From the NCBI RefSeq assembly GCF_900119485.1, contig NZ_FPJZ01000001.1, forward strand, positions 350,053 to 414,052: DNA of 64,000 nucleotides. Direction: 5' to 3'. Position numbers and translations under genes: made by a program. Positions 1-9,700 of the stretch are shown here, one piece after another. Origin of the DNA: Thermoactinomyces sp. DSM 45891. GTDB lineage: Bacteria; Bacillota; Bacilli; Thermoactinomycetales; Thermoactinomycetaceae. Within the stretch, counting starts at the first letter, position 1; each line of letters opens with the position of its first letter. Under the pieces are notes generated by a model. That model was not told the origin of the DNA, ran no database searches, and saw nothing but the letters and a program-made list of their open reading frames with translations.

Positions 1-740
1 GGCCTCTCCGTATATAATAATTGTGGGAATGGGGAGTATGAGTCATCCTCGATATATTCGCCAATAAATCCAGGTGCGAGAATAAAATCGGTTGGAATTA
101 AGTTAAGACGCCTAGATATTTCCTCTACCAACTCCTCCTTTGCCAATCCCTTCATATATACTAAAGCGATTTTAGTATCACTTTTTCTTCCTAATGTAAA
201 ATATCGAACTACTAAATTAGGATTCTCAAGCCGATTACGAATGATATGTATATTTGTGATTAAATGTTCAATAAATCCATCATGCGCTCCTCGTACAATC
301 CCCTCATTATCAGGTTCTTTAACACCTCTCTTTATGGATAAACTAGCCTCACATACATACACCTCTGGAATCCCTTCGAGAAACAGCAAGCACTTCCCTG
401 ATATAATCCAGTTAACTGCTTTATCTAAACTCTTTCCTATTTCGAAATCAGAGGATGTAATAGCATGTTCAACTGCTCCAACCTTCGCTTGTTCAAGAGG
501 TTTGAGAATCGATTCTATGATTAAATATTTATCTGTTAACGTCTCGATAAAAATCAACTTTCCATGACGATCATCGAAATAAATGTCACGCTCTAAAATA
601 TCATCGGAATGGACCAGCTGTTCTCTGATGTAATCTATATTCTCTTTTACCGAAGGAAACACATCTTTTGCTTCTGGACTGGAAGATAAGCTCTTTTGAG
701 AATGAGGGATTCTTGCTTTTCTTTTCCTGATCTTTTCCAA
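1..740 (-). CDS. GerA-family spore germination receptor subunit A (3' end outside window)
   Basis: Membrane subunit of a germinant receptor (GerAA/GerKA/GerBA type) of the spore inner membrane. The visible 246 residues are the N-terminal soluble domain. They show the family signature of an EP pair (142-143) followed by RGAHDGF (150-156), and the text near the break (YSPFPQ, TERP) is typical of the stretch just before the first membrane helix. Start is TTG at 740, chosen because AGGAGG (748-753) lies 7 nt upstream. The first 30 residues are basic and serine-rich, as in this family. The membrane half and any gerB/gerC partners lie to the left of the window. Family assignment is firm; which germinant it senses cannot be told. 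Confidence 0.9.
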   Translation of the reverse strand, partial: MEKIRKRKARIPHSQKSLSSSPEAKDVFPSVKENIDYIREQLVHSDDILERDIYFDDRHGKLIFIETLTDKYLIIESILKPLEQAKVGAVEHAITSSDFEIGKSLDKAVNWIISGKCLLFLEGIPEVYVCEASLSIKRGVKEPDNEGIVRGAHDGFIEHLITNIHIIRNRLENPNLVVRYFTLGRKSDTKIALVYMKGLAKEELVEEISRRLNLIPTDFILAPGFIGEYIEDDSYSPFPQLLYTER

Positions 741-929
741 TTTATGTCCTCCTAACGAGTAAAATCAGGTTTTTTTCGGTATTACTTTAACCTGAAAGAT
801 GGGACAATATACCATCTACCGCTTCTAAATAATTGGAGCACGCCATCCCTTGAAAATAACAAAGCTACGTTCTTACTATTGCGAAAATGAAGTCGGAAAT
901 AATATTGGGTATAAAACGAACACTACTGG

Positions 930-1092
930 TAACAATAGCTAGGGACAGCATTCATTTGTGGACGCTGTCTAACCGCGGAGAAGGCTTACATTTCCCCATA
1001 AGTTCTTCCTCCGGTTTCTCCTCTCCCATAAAGTATCTTTCGTCATGGAAGATACGATTGGCTCGCGAACTGTCAACGCGGGCTCTTTTTTT
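930..1092 (+). ncRNA. candidate structured small RNA
   Basis: No convincing ORF fills 741-1219. The plus strand can fold into four successive stems: GACAGC 944-949 with GCTGTC 964-969; AACCG...GGAG 971-980 with CTCCGGTT around 1009-1016; GTATCTT 1033-1039 with AAGATAC 1049-1055; and GCTCGCG 1061-1067 with CGCGGGC 1077-1083, the last followed by TCTTTTTTT. A terminator ending on the plus strand with no plus-strand gene before it suggests a free RNA. I do not recognise it as 6S, SRP, RNase P or tmRNA. Its 5' end and promoter are not clear. Confidence 0.4.
1061..1092 (+). terminator. Rho-independent terminator of the candidate RNA
   Basis: A 7-bp GC-rich stem with one G-U type mismatch (1061-1067/1077-1083) is followed by TCTTTTTTT at 1084-1092 on the plus strand. 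Confidence 0.6.
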
Positions 1093-1095
1093 GCG

Positions 1096-1129
1096 CAAAA
1101 AACCCGTAGTAACACAAGCACTACGGGTT
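1096..1129 (-). terminator. Rho-independent terminator
   Basis: Perfect 10-bp stem AACCCGTAGT (1101-1110) with ACTACGGGTT (1120-1129), followed on the minus strand by a T run (1097-1102). It ends the minus-strand transcript of the small gene at 1220-1537. Confidence 0.75.
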
Positions 1130-1219
1130 CAGTTCAATATAGCCTGAAAGGCTCTAAAACATAGTGTTTTCAAGCGTTTCAGACACGTAATAGTCTATTT
1201 GTTTATCGCATGTTCCGTA

Positions 1220-1537
1220 TTATACCGCTCTCCTCAACATCATGGCCTCAAACTGAGAAATAACGCCCTCTCTTACAAATAAGTCGATAACCCGATGTGA
1301 AAACTCGCGATATCTCGGTGATCTCCTTAGCATCTCAATCTCGTTGGTAGAGAGAAACTGATAAGGGAGCCGCTGTGCATAATTCATTAATCCCATTGTC
1401 CCTTGCGTCTTCCTAACATGCTTCGCCTCCATCACCAACTTCTGCAAACGTCTCGCACTAACGGCTCTTCTCCCCGTCGTAGCATTGACGAGATCCGCCA
1501 CATCCCGATACAACGGATCTTGATAACCTCTGCTCAT
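1220..1537 (-). CDS. small basic protein of unknown function
   Basis: 105 residues, arginine-rich and predicted cytosolic, with no signal peptide or membrane segment. I do not recognise the family. The reading frame opens further upstream, but ATG at 1537 is chosen because AAAGGAGGA (cctcct at 1545-1550) sits 7 nt before it. The chain has a run TGRRAVSARR near residues 21-30 and ends in LRRAV; helices seem to dominate. It stands alone, divergent from the membrane protein gene at 1768 and followed by a terminator at 1096-1129. A good ribosome site plus terminator make it a real gene. Confidence 0.65.
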   Translation of the reverse strand: MSRGYQDPLYRDVADLVNATTGRRAVSARRLQKLVMEAKHVRKTQGTMGLMNYAQRLPYQFLSTNEIEMLRRSPRYREFSHRVIDLFVREGVISQFEAMMLRRAV

Positions 1538-1767
1538 CGATGATCCTCCTTTGTGACAATCTCTAGTCGTATCTATCCTATTCAAAACCAGCTCTAGCGT
1601 AACAACACTAGCCCCAGTTCTAGATACGAATTCGTGGAAACAGGCAGGTGTTTTTTATTATGAAAATCAATAAAATGTATAAAAAAATTACACACAATTA
1701 AGATTTTTATTGTTATAAAATAGTGTATACTACTAAAAAATCACTACATGTAAGGAGCACTCTTATA

Positions 1768-3269
1768 GTGACCATGGTACAACGCTACATAGGACATCTT
1801 CCCTTCTTTTTCCTTTTTCTTGGAATATGGTGCATTAACCAATTTACATTTCTGTATGGAGACGATCTACGTTATGCAACTTACTTAGGATTAGAGCCGC
1901 ATATTTATGAGCATCCTGTAACGCTATATCAGATTATCCAAACTCAACTTCACGATTATTTACATATGAACGGACGATTCATCGTGAATGTTTTCACCAT
2001 TCTCACCATACTAGACGGGATCGATCTTTGGAGATGGATGAATCCCATCCTCGTGACCATTCTTGCATATGCGATATTTTATCTCGTATTTGTTCGATTT
2101 CCGCAACGAAAAGATCTCATGCTCACAACCCTTACTACATCTCTGTTTTTCTTCATACATATCGTTATTTTCAAACAAACTCTTGCATATGCCACAGGGG
2201 CATTTAACTATGTCTATCCCATGATTTTTTTATTGGCGACTCTGATCTATTTTCGAAAGCAAGACTTGGGAGAACCTGTTACGAAAAATGGAAATATGGG
2301 ATTGTGTTGCTTTGCTCATTTTTAGCAGGTTGGTCACAAGAACAGATTTCTGCCATTGGTCTGTCGTTACTCTTGGTATGGTTCACGAAACGAATATGGC
2401 TTAAAAACAAGGTTCAAATATGGGGTTGGTTACTACTTGCCTCCTATGTCACTGGGGCTCTCTTCTTATTTTTAGCGCCTGGCCCACGGCTAAGAGCTCA
2501 GATGCCAGGATTAGAAGCATACAATCAACTCACATTTTTAGCAAAGATAAAAAAGACATTACCTGAAGTATTACATTTTTTTATATACCAGCAATCACTT
2601 TTCATGCTATTCGTAATCGTTTTATCTGCCATCCTATGTTATCAGATTTCAAAAAAAGCCCACTTCGTTTTATTTATCTGTGTTCCGATTATCCCATTCA
2701 TTTTATCCATCCCATTTTTTAGCACTGCGCAAATCTCTTCATTTCTTACTGGAAGCCGCCTTATGACTGTTGTAATCGGACTCTTTACAGCGCTCTCCAT
2801 CATTGGACTAAATGCTTTTATTAGTTGGAAAGAAAAGAATGATTTCTATTTTATTCTTGCTCTTGGATTTATCTCGATTAATTTGATTATGATCTTCACA
2901 CCCTCCACCTTTGGCGGACGCGTTGCCTTTCCTGGGATCACATTTGCAATCTGTTTAATCATCTTATTGTGGTCCAACATTCAATTTCGTGCTTTTCATG
3001 TCCCTGTTGTCTGGATATTAGCGATTTGTGCGTTCATGAATATCATATTTGTCTTTCGGGAGTATCAGCTTAATGCAAAAATCCATTTAGAAAGAAAACA
3101 AATTATGATACAAACGAAAGGACAAAAAAACACCGTTATTACACTTCCACTTTTGCGAAATAAACAATACGCCGGCTATGAAATTCGTGATTACTCTTGG
3201 GCCCTGCAGGCGTATCGGGACTATTATCGAATAGATCACTCGGTAAAGATTCTCTTTCAAACAGAATAG
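1768..3269 (+). pseudogene. polytopic membrane protein (DUF6056-like) split by a frameshift
   Basis: Two overlapping frames make one long hydrophobic protein with about ten membrane segments. The first half begins at GTG 1768 (AAGGAG at 1752-1757, 10 nt spacing) and has an early GDDLRY motif and a YATGAFNYVYP motif, as in the DUF6056 family of membrane glycosyltransferase-like proteins. It runs into a stop at 2325. The second half is open from about 2280 to 3269. Adding one A to the AAAAA run at 2284-2288 restores a continuous chain (TKKWKYGIVLL). The lesion is therefore a single-base loss in a homopolymer: a real null allele, or a sequencing error. Family naming is from motif memory and is moderate. 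Confidence 0.65.
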
Positions 3270-3389
3270 TGTACGATTTGTGTAAAGATAGTAAGGCCTG
3301 CTCAAATATGCTCTAGAAATGATATACTTCTTAATCATAACGTAATAGCAAATCTCATATTTATCTATTACAAAAAGGAGGCATTTCTA

Positions 3390-4865
3390 GTGCCAAACCA
3401 AATAAAGAATGAAGCAGAAAAATTATTTGATCAGATCATGAACCAAATGGAAAACAATAGACAAAACCTAAGTGTGGATATGCTGACACATATTAACGGC
3501 TTGCTACATAAAGACCAAAAAGAATCAGGACATTCCGAAAATCCTAACACATTAAATATCCGTGTCCATGGTGGGAAACCACTTTCAGGTGAAATTGAAG
3601 TAAAAACCAGTAAAAATGCAGCCGTTGGTCTACTCTGTGCATCATTGCTAAACAAGGGTACTACGACCCTGCGAAATCTAGCACGTATAGAAGAGGTTAA
3701 TCGAATTATTGAAGTTCTCACAAGTTTAGGTGTCCAAATACAATGGCTTAATCACCAAAATGACTTAAAAATCACCCCCCCTGAACGCTTACTCATCGAA
3801 AACATCAATATGGAGGCAGCTCGAAAAACAAGATCTATTATTATGTTTCTAGGACCACTCTTACATGTTTTCACTGATTTCGAACTCCCTTATGCCGGCG
3901 GGTGTAATCTAGGGAAGCGGACGGTTAAGCCCCATCTTGACGGCTTAAAACACTTTGGATTAGAAGTAGATGCCTCTGAAAACGGCCTGTATAAAGCACA
4001 TGTGAATCCTCGCCAACCGAGAAAGCCAATTGTTATGATCGAGCGCGGGGATACAGTAACAGAAAATATCCTCATGGCCGCAGCACTTTCTACAGGGATC
4101 ACGATCATCCGCAATGCAAGTCCTAACTATATGGTTCAGGATTTGTGCCTATTTTTACAACAATTTGGCGTCAAGATCGAGGGAATCGGAACCACCACCC
4201 TTAAAGTAACTGGAGTCGAAAATATAAATCAAAATGTAGAATATTATCCTAGCGAAGACCCGATCGAGGCTATGAGCTTACTAGCTGCGGGCATCGTTAC
4301 AAAGTCTCAGATCAAGATACGCCGCGTGCCCATTGAATTTCTGGAAATCGAGCTACTCTTACTCGAAGAAATGGGTCTCCAGTATGAGATGAGCGAAGAA
4401 TATGTTGCCCATAACGGCTACACACGGCTAGTAGATCTTGAGATCAAGCCATCCCAATTGAATGCGCCGACGGACAAAGTTCATCCTCTTCCCTTCCCAG
4501 GGATTAATATCGATAATTTACCATTTTTCGCTTGTATTGCTGCGACCGCTCATGGCCGCACCTTGGTACACGACTGGGTATATGAAAACCGTGCCATTTA
4601 CTTAACCGAGCTAACTAAGTTAAATGTAAAGGTTGAGCTACTTGACCCACATCGCGTCTATATCGAGGGGCCGACGAGATGGAAAAGCGCCGAAGTGATC
4701 TGCCCACCCGCACTGCGGCCTTCTGTAGTCATTCTACTAGGGATGCTTGCAGCAAAGGGAACTTCTACCCTGCGCAACACCTACTCCATTGCCCGTGGTT
4801 ATGAAGACTTGGTTAGTCGGCTAAATTTACTGGGTGCGGAAATCGAGATATTTGGTGGGAATTAA
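3390..4865 (+). CDS. divergent UDP-GlcNAc 1-carboxyvinyltransferase (MurA paralogue)
   Basis: EPSP-synthase-fold enzyme of the MurA family, which transfers enolpyruvate from PEP to UDP-GlcNAc in the first committed step of peptidoglycan synthesis. GTG start with AAAGGAGG just upstream. At 491 residues it exceeds the usual 420-430 because of a charged, helical N-terminal extension of about 55 residues. The substrate Lys-Asn pair (K75-N76), the loop Cys (C172 in AGGCNLGKR) and the ENR and LRPS motifs are kept. The segment around the usual catalytic Asp reads PGINIDNL instead of the common PTDMQ-like motif. It is an accessory paralogue, not an obvious housekeeping copy, and stands next to a membrane protein gene. 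Activity cannot be judged from sequence alone. Confidence 0.85.
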   Translation: MPNQIKNEAEKLFDQIMNQMENNRQNLSVDMLTHINGLLHKDQKESGHSENPNTLNIRVHGGKPLSGEIEVKTSKNAAVGLLCASLLNKGTTTLRNLARIEEVNRIIEVLTSLGVQIQWLNHQNDLKITPPERLLIENINMEAARKTRSIIMFLGPLLHVFTDFELPYAGGCNLGKRTVKPHLDGLKHFGLEVDASENGLYKAHVNPRQPRKPIVMIERGDTVTENILMAAALSTGITIIRNASPNYMVQDLCLFLQQFGVKIEGIGTTTLKVTGVENINQNVEYYPSEDPIEAMSLLAAGIVTKSQIKIRRVPIEFLEIELLLLEEMGLQYEMSEEYVAHNGYTRLVDLEIKPSQLNAPTDKVHPLPFPGINIDNLPFFACIAATAHGRTLVHDWVYENRAIYLTELTKLNVKVELLDPHRVYIEGPTRWKSAEVICPPALRPSVVILLGMLAAKGTSTLRNTYSIARGYEDLVSRLNLLGAEIEIFGGN

Positions 4866-5361
4866 ATATCTAGTTATTTAGTTATTCTGGGATAGCAAAG
4901 TCTTTTGAGCTGGATCCGATTCTTTGCGTACAAAAAACCTCTTTACTACTTGTAAATTCTCGTACGCTATATAAGCAATAATGAATACAAGTGGAGTATA
5001 CACGATCTGCCATATAATCGACATATCTATCACTTCACGCATTTTTAGCAAGAGGGATATATGAATTGTCAACTTAATAAAAAATACGTGAATTACGTAG
5101 ACCCCCACCGACTTACTTCCAATTTTAGATAAGTATGATCCCTTTCCTAATAATGGATTAGACAGACAGAACAAAAAAATAGAAGGAGCGGTAATGATTG
5201 TGGCTAAAAAATATTCCCTCTCAACTGCATTTAGATAATAAATACTGATATAACACTCTACAATGCTTATAAGTGAGAAGAAAAGGAACAGACCGAGGTA
5301 TACCTTTGAGTACCTAAGCCATCTCTGCGTTCGCTCCAAATTATATCCGATTACGGAGCCA

Positions 5362-6176
5362 ATCTCAGCGCTCACATCATATAGATTCGTAACCACTCGA
5401 ATCTCATGTCCCTCCAGATCTTGAAAAGTAACTAACCGAAATGGATGGATCGTTCCATTCACTTCCTCGCCCAAACGCGCTATCCAGTCTTCTCTAACAA
5501 AGGATTCCTTTGTTGGAACAGAGCAGATACGTTCATCACGAGTAACGGCATTTTTCTTTAATCGGATGACAAAGAATTTGTCTTCTCCATGAAGTTCATC
5601 CATCCGATCATATTTGGCATACGCACGATCACAAATATAGATGGCTCTTTTCATAGTAACCAACTGAGATGCCTTCTTTGAATCATGTTGCGACGCAACT
5701 GATTCTTCCACACATATAGGAGTCATTGTTTTCACATCAAAGGAAACATGCAACTTCACACCCGCTTTTTCACCGCGGAATTGTGCCCATTTCCAGTTTC
5801 CGGCTCCAGTTGTAATGGTAGTAGAATCTACAGCAATGGATGGTGGCAATTCTAGATCTCTGCGAAGGCGTCGATTACATCGACTTAGGAATAAGTGAAG
5901 TAGTTTTTTGAAAAAAGAGTAAGGGACAGATGATGCCTTCTTAGAAAATGTCGAATAATTCACTTCTATCAAGTTTTCGCTTGCCCTTAGATGTTCTTCG
6001 CTTTCGCGAAAAACTACCCCATTTCTCGATCGCTGATGAGATCCAAACTTTCAATAGCTCGAAAGTATTGAACTTCCTTGCTGTATCCGGATATCCTACT
6101 TCGTGTAGCAAGCTTTCTATTTCATCTGCTGATATCAAGGATTGTAGTGTTTGATAAAGGATGGTAATTGTTTCAT
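5362..6176 (-). pseudogene. IS4-family transposase, frameshifted and 3'-truncated
   Basis: DDE transposase of the IS4 type. The conserved start ATG at 6176 (MKQ) is followed within four codons by a one-base loss. The next piece (LISADEIESLLHEVGYPD) is intact to about 6030, where an extra T in a T5 run shifts the frame again. The rest (IEVNYSTFSKKAS, VDSTTITTG, CDRAYAKYDRMDEL) carries the first two acidic residues. The last part, with the YRW...E motif holding the catalytic Glu, is missing because of the 3' truncation. It is dead by three independent lesions. Confidence 0.8.
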
Positions 6177-6240
6177 AAGGACACCTCTCTATGGTTTAGT
6201 GGGCACTATACCATTTCGAAGAAAGGTGTCTTTCTCCTTT
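5362..6240 (-). mobile_element. remnant of an IS4-family insertion sequence
   Basis: Block between the two acyltransferase fragments. Its left (upstream) part keeps a long imperfect hairpin at 6177-6233 (AAGGACACCT with AGGTGTCTT, and inner ATGGT/ACCAT), which could shield the transposase start from read-through translation. The other end is missing: coding sequence passes from transposase (NLYDVSAE) straight into the acyltransferase near 5362. The element therefore cannot be cut out as a unit. Edges are approximate. Confidence 0.7.
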
Positions 6241-6660
6241 TTATCCTATTTTTTGGTTAATCAACACACCTGAAAAAATATCTTTTCTCCAATAGATTCC
6301 TTCAGCAAGATTACTCCAAATATTTAATATTACTTCCAGTATTAGATAGAATGCTGTCCATGTAAACAGGAGTTTCCCAATCTTATAAATGTATTTTTTA
6401 TAATACGTTACTTGACCCTTGTACTTGAGATTGATAACCTTCCGAGAAAATAAATAACCCGAAACTAAAAAGAAAAATGGAACCGCAAATCTAGAAAAAG
6501 AATCTAACGCAAAATCTGAGTAATAACCATTAAAACCAAATAGGTCTTCAACTTTTTGAAACGGATTTGTATGTATCACTACCACAGCAATGATAGCAAA
6601 GAATTTCAAAAAATCGATTGAGTAATTTCGTTCCATGTTGACACCTCTTATTTAAATAGC

Positions 6661-6686
6661 CGAGGAATCTAATATCAGATTCCTCG
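6661..6686 (-). terminator. hairpin after polC
   Basis: Strong 10-11 bp stem CGAGGAATCT/AGATTCCTCG. On the minus strand it lies just after the polC stop but is followed by GCTATTTAAATAA and not a clean T run, so it may be a weak terminator or a processing/stability hairpin. On the plus strand it is followed by CCTTTTC. Confidence 0.5.
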
Positions 6687-6704
6687 CCTTTTCATTCTAA
6701 CACG

Positions 6705-9700
6705 CTAAAACAAAGTAAGCTGATTGCTCTGTGGTAGTCCCTCCATACATCCCATCGTTCTAAGCAAGTCAATCGTGGTAGAGCTCGCCTTTGTTCGCTG
6801 TTGGAAGTCATCAATCGAGAGAAAATCCCCACTCCCACGAGCTTCCATAATCTTAAAGGCAACGCTCTCTCCCAATCCTTCGAGTGATTTAAACGGTGGA
6901 ATCAGGGTTGTATCATCCTCCATTACAAATTGGGTCGCATGGGAGCGGTATATGTCAATCGGTTTAAATGTAAAGCCTCGTGCGAAGTACTCTTGTACTA
7001 ATTCGAGTGTAGTATATAAGCTTTTTTCCTTGGCAGATGCAGAAAAGCCCTTCTCTTTAATTTCTTTCATCGTCTGCTCGACGTGAGTAGGTCCTTTTAA
7101 GATCACTTCACAGTCAAATCCGTCAATCATGCGATAGAAGAAGGCGGCATAGTAGTGGATCGGTTGATACACTTTATACCATGCAATCCGCACAGCCATC
7201 GTCACATAGGCAACAGCATGGGCCCGAGGGAACATGTACTTGATTTTTTTACATGAATCAATATACCACTCGGGTACTTTATTATTGCGCATCGCTTCTT
7301 CGAATTCGGGGGAGAGCCCCTTCCCTTTTCGTACCTTCTCCATGATATCGAATGAGAGTTTCGGCGGGAGACCTTGATACATCAAATAACTCATAATCTC
7401 ATCACGGGTACAAATCGTTTCGGAAAGCTTATGGCCCTTCTTAACCAATTCTTGTGCATTCCCTAGCCATACGTCCGTCCCATGTGATAGACCTGAAATT
7501 CTCACTAATTCGGAAAACGTAGTAGGCCTTGTCTCTTCGAGCATCTGTCTTACAAAACCTGTCCCAAACTCAGGGATTCCAGTTGTCCCAACTTTAATTC
7601 CATTGACATTCTCAGACTTAATACCTAAGGCACCGAGTGAGTTAAAGATACTAAGCACTTTGGGATCATCGAGCGGTAAATGAAGCGGGTCTATTCCGGA
7701 TGTATCTTGTAGCATTCGCAAGGTAGTAGGATCTTGGTGAGCTAACAAGTCCAGTTTCAAGAGTCTCCCTTCAATCGCTTTATAGTTAAAGTGAGTAGTC
7801 TCTGTTTTCGCATTCATATCGTCAGCAGGATATTGAACCGGTGTAAACTTTAAGACATCGCTCCCTTGTGGCACAACCATCAGTCCACCCGGATGCTGTC
7901 CCGTCGTTCGTTTGACGTCAACACATCCCTCTGCTAAACGTTGGATTTCGGCGAAACGAGGGTTTTTGCCTTGTTGTTCCGCATATTTCTTCACATATCC
8001 AATCGCTGTTTTTTCTTTCACTGTCGCGATGGTTCCTGCACGGAAGATCGACTGCTTTCCTAGCCATTCCTCGGTGTATTCATGAATTCGACCTTGATAC
8101 TCACCTGAGAAATTCAGATCGATATCGGGGGTTTTATCTCCTTCAAAGCCAAGGAACGTCTCAAACGGAATATCCTGTCCATCTTTATCTAGCTTCGTGC
8201 CGCACTTCGGGCAATCTTTTTCTGGTAGGTCAAAGCCAGAGTCCACACTACCATCTAAGATAAACTCACTATACTGACATGATGAACATACATAGTGTGG
8301 TTGAAGTGGGTTTACTTCGGTAATATTACTCATCGTTGCCACGAAGGAGGACCCTACGGAACCACGAGAACCTACAAGGTATCCGTCCTCATTTGACTTC
8401 ATGACGAGACGACGGGAGATGATATAAATAACCGCGAATCCATTTCCAATAATACTTTTCAGTTCTTTTTCCAGTCTTGCCTCTACCATTTCAGGTAGAG
8501 GACTTCCATACTTCGCCTCTGCATTTTCGTAACAGGAACTTCGCAACTCTTCCTCTGCTCCCTCTAATTTCGGCGCATGTAAATCATCTGGGAAAGGCTT
8601 CAATTCTTCCATCATATCGGCAACGAGGTGCGTATTCGTAATCACCACTTCTCTCGCCTTCTGACCACCTAGATATGAAAACTCTTGCAACATCTCGTTC
8701 GTCGTACGCAGATGAGCTGGCGAAAGATCGTCTGTAAATCGACCTCCACTCTGATTTCGATACAGAATCGTCCGATGAATAGCCTCTTCGGGATTCAGAT
8801 AATGGGCATTGGAAGTTGCTACTACAGGCTTCCCTAGCTTTTCTCCCAATTGAACGATAAGTCGGTTAGCTGCTCTTAATTGCTCTGGGCTGGCAACAAA
8901 ACCTTTTTGGACCAAATGCATATTTACATCAATCGGTTGGATTTCTAGATAATCATAGAAACTGGCTATCTTCTCTGCATCGTCAGGACTTTTATTAAGA
9001 GCTGCATCATATAGCTCGCCTTTCTCACAACCGGAACCGATCACTAAGCCTTCCCGAAACTCTTCTAATTTACTCCGTGGGATTCGGGGGACTCGGTAGA
9101 AATATTCTGTATGGGCAATCGAAACTAATTTATATAAATGATAGAGTCCTGTTTCGTTTTTCGCAAAAAGGATTACATGATAAGGCCTAGAGCGCTTCAC
9201 ATCAATAAAGTCTACGTTTTGATTCAAATCTTCCAGTGTAAATAATTTTCGCTTCTCTGCTTCCTGTGCCATTTTCCAAAACACATACCCAGTCGCTTCC
9301 GCATCGTAAATCGCACGGTGATGCTGCTCAAGATGGACATCCAGATGCTTAGATAAGTTATTTAGACGGTGATTCTTTAATGAGGGGTATAAAAAGCGTC
9401 CTAATTCTAGAGTGTCTATGACAGGATTCATCACTTGTGGACCATTTATTCGATTGACGGCTTGTTGTAAAAAGCCCATATCAAACCGGGCATTATGAGC
9501 AACAAGCACACAATCACCAATAAAATCAAGGAACCTAGCTACCACCTCATCAGCTTCTGGTGCATCGACCAGCATACTATCGGTAATATGAGTCAGTTCA
9601 ATGATTTTTGGAGCTAGTGGACGATGTGGATTGGCAAACTCAGAAAATGTATCGATCACTTTGCCATTATGGACTTTAACCGCTGCCAGCTCGATAATCA

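Larger units (their letters stand above)
4878..6636 (-). pseudogene. acyltransferase-3 membrane protein, interrupted by an IS remnant
   Basis: The 5' fragment (6636 down to 6241; AAGAGGTG ribosome site before ATG 6636) encodes the start of a polytopic acyltransferase-3 protein with the typical IDFLKFFAIIAVVVIH opening and PFFFLVSGYLF segment. The 3' fragment (about 5361 down to 4878) encodes four to five further membrane segments (SVGVYVIHVFFIK). The two flank a decayed IS4-type transposase. Together they give about 290 residues against a usual 340-370, so some 50-80 residues were lost at the downstream junction. Such proteins O-acylate surface polysaccharides. The intact target would have sat beside the MurA paralogue, hinting at an envelope-modifying locus. 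Confidence 0.75.

Noticed and set aside
887..1147. 86-codon plus-strand ORF
   Set aside because: No ribosome site, passes through two hairpins and both terminators, and has no protein-like composition.
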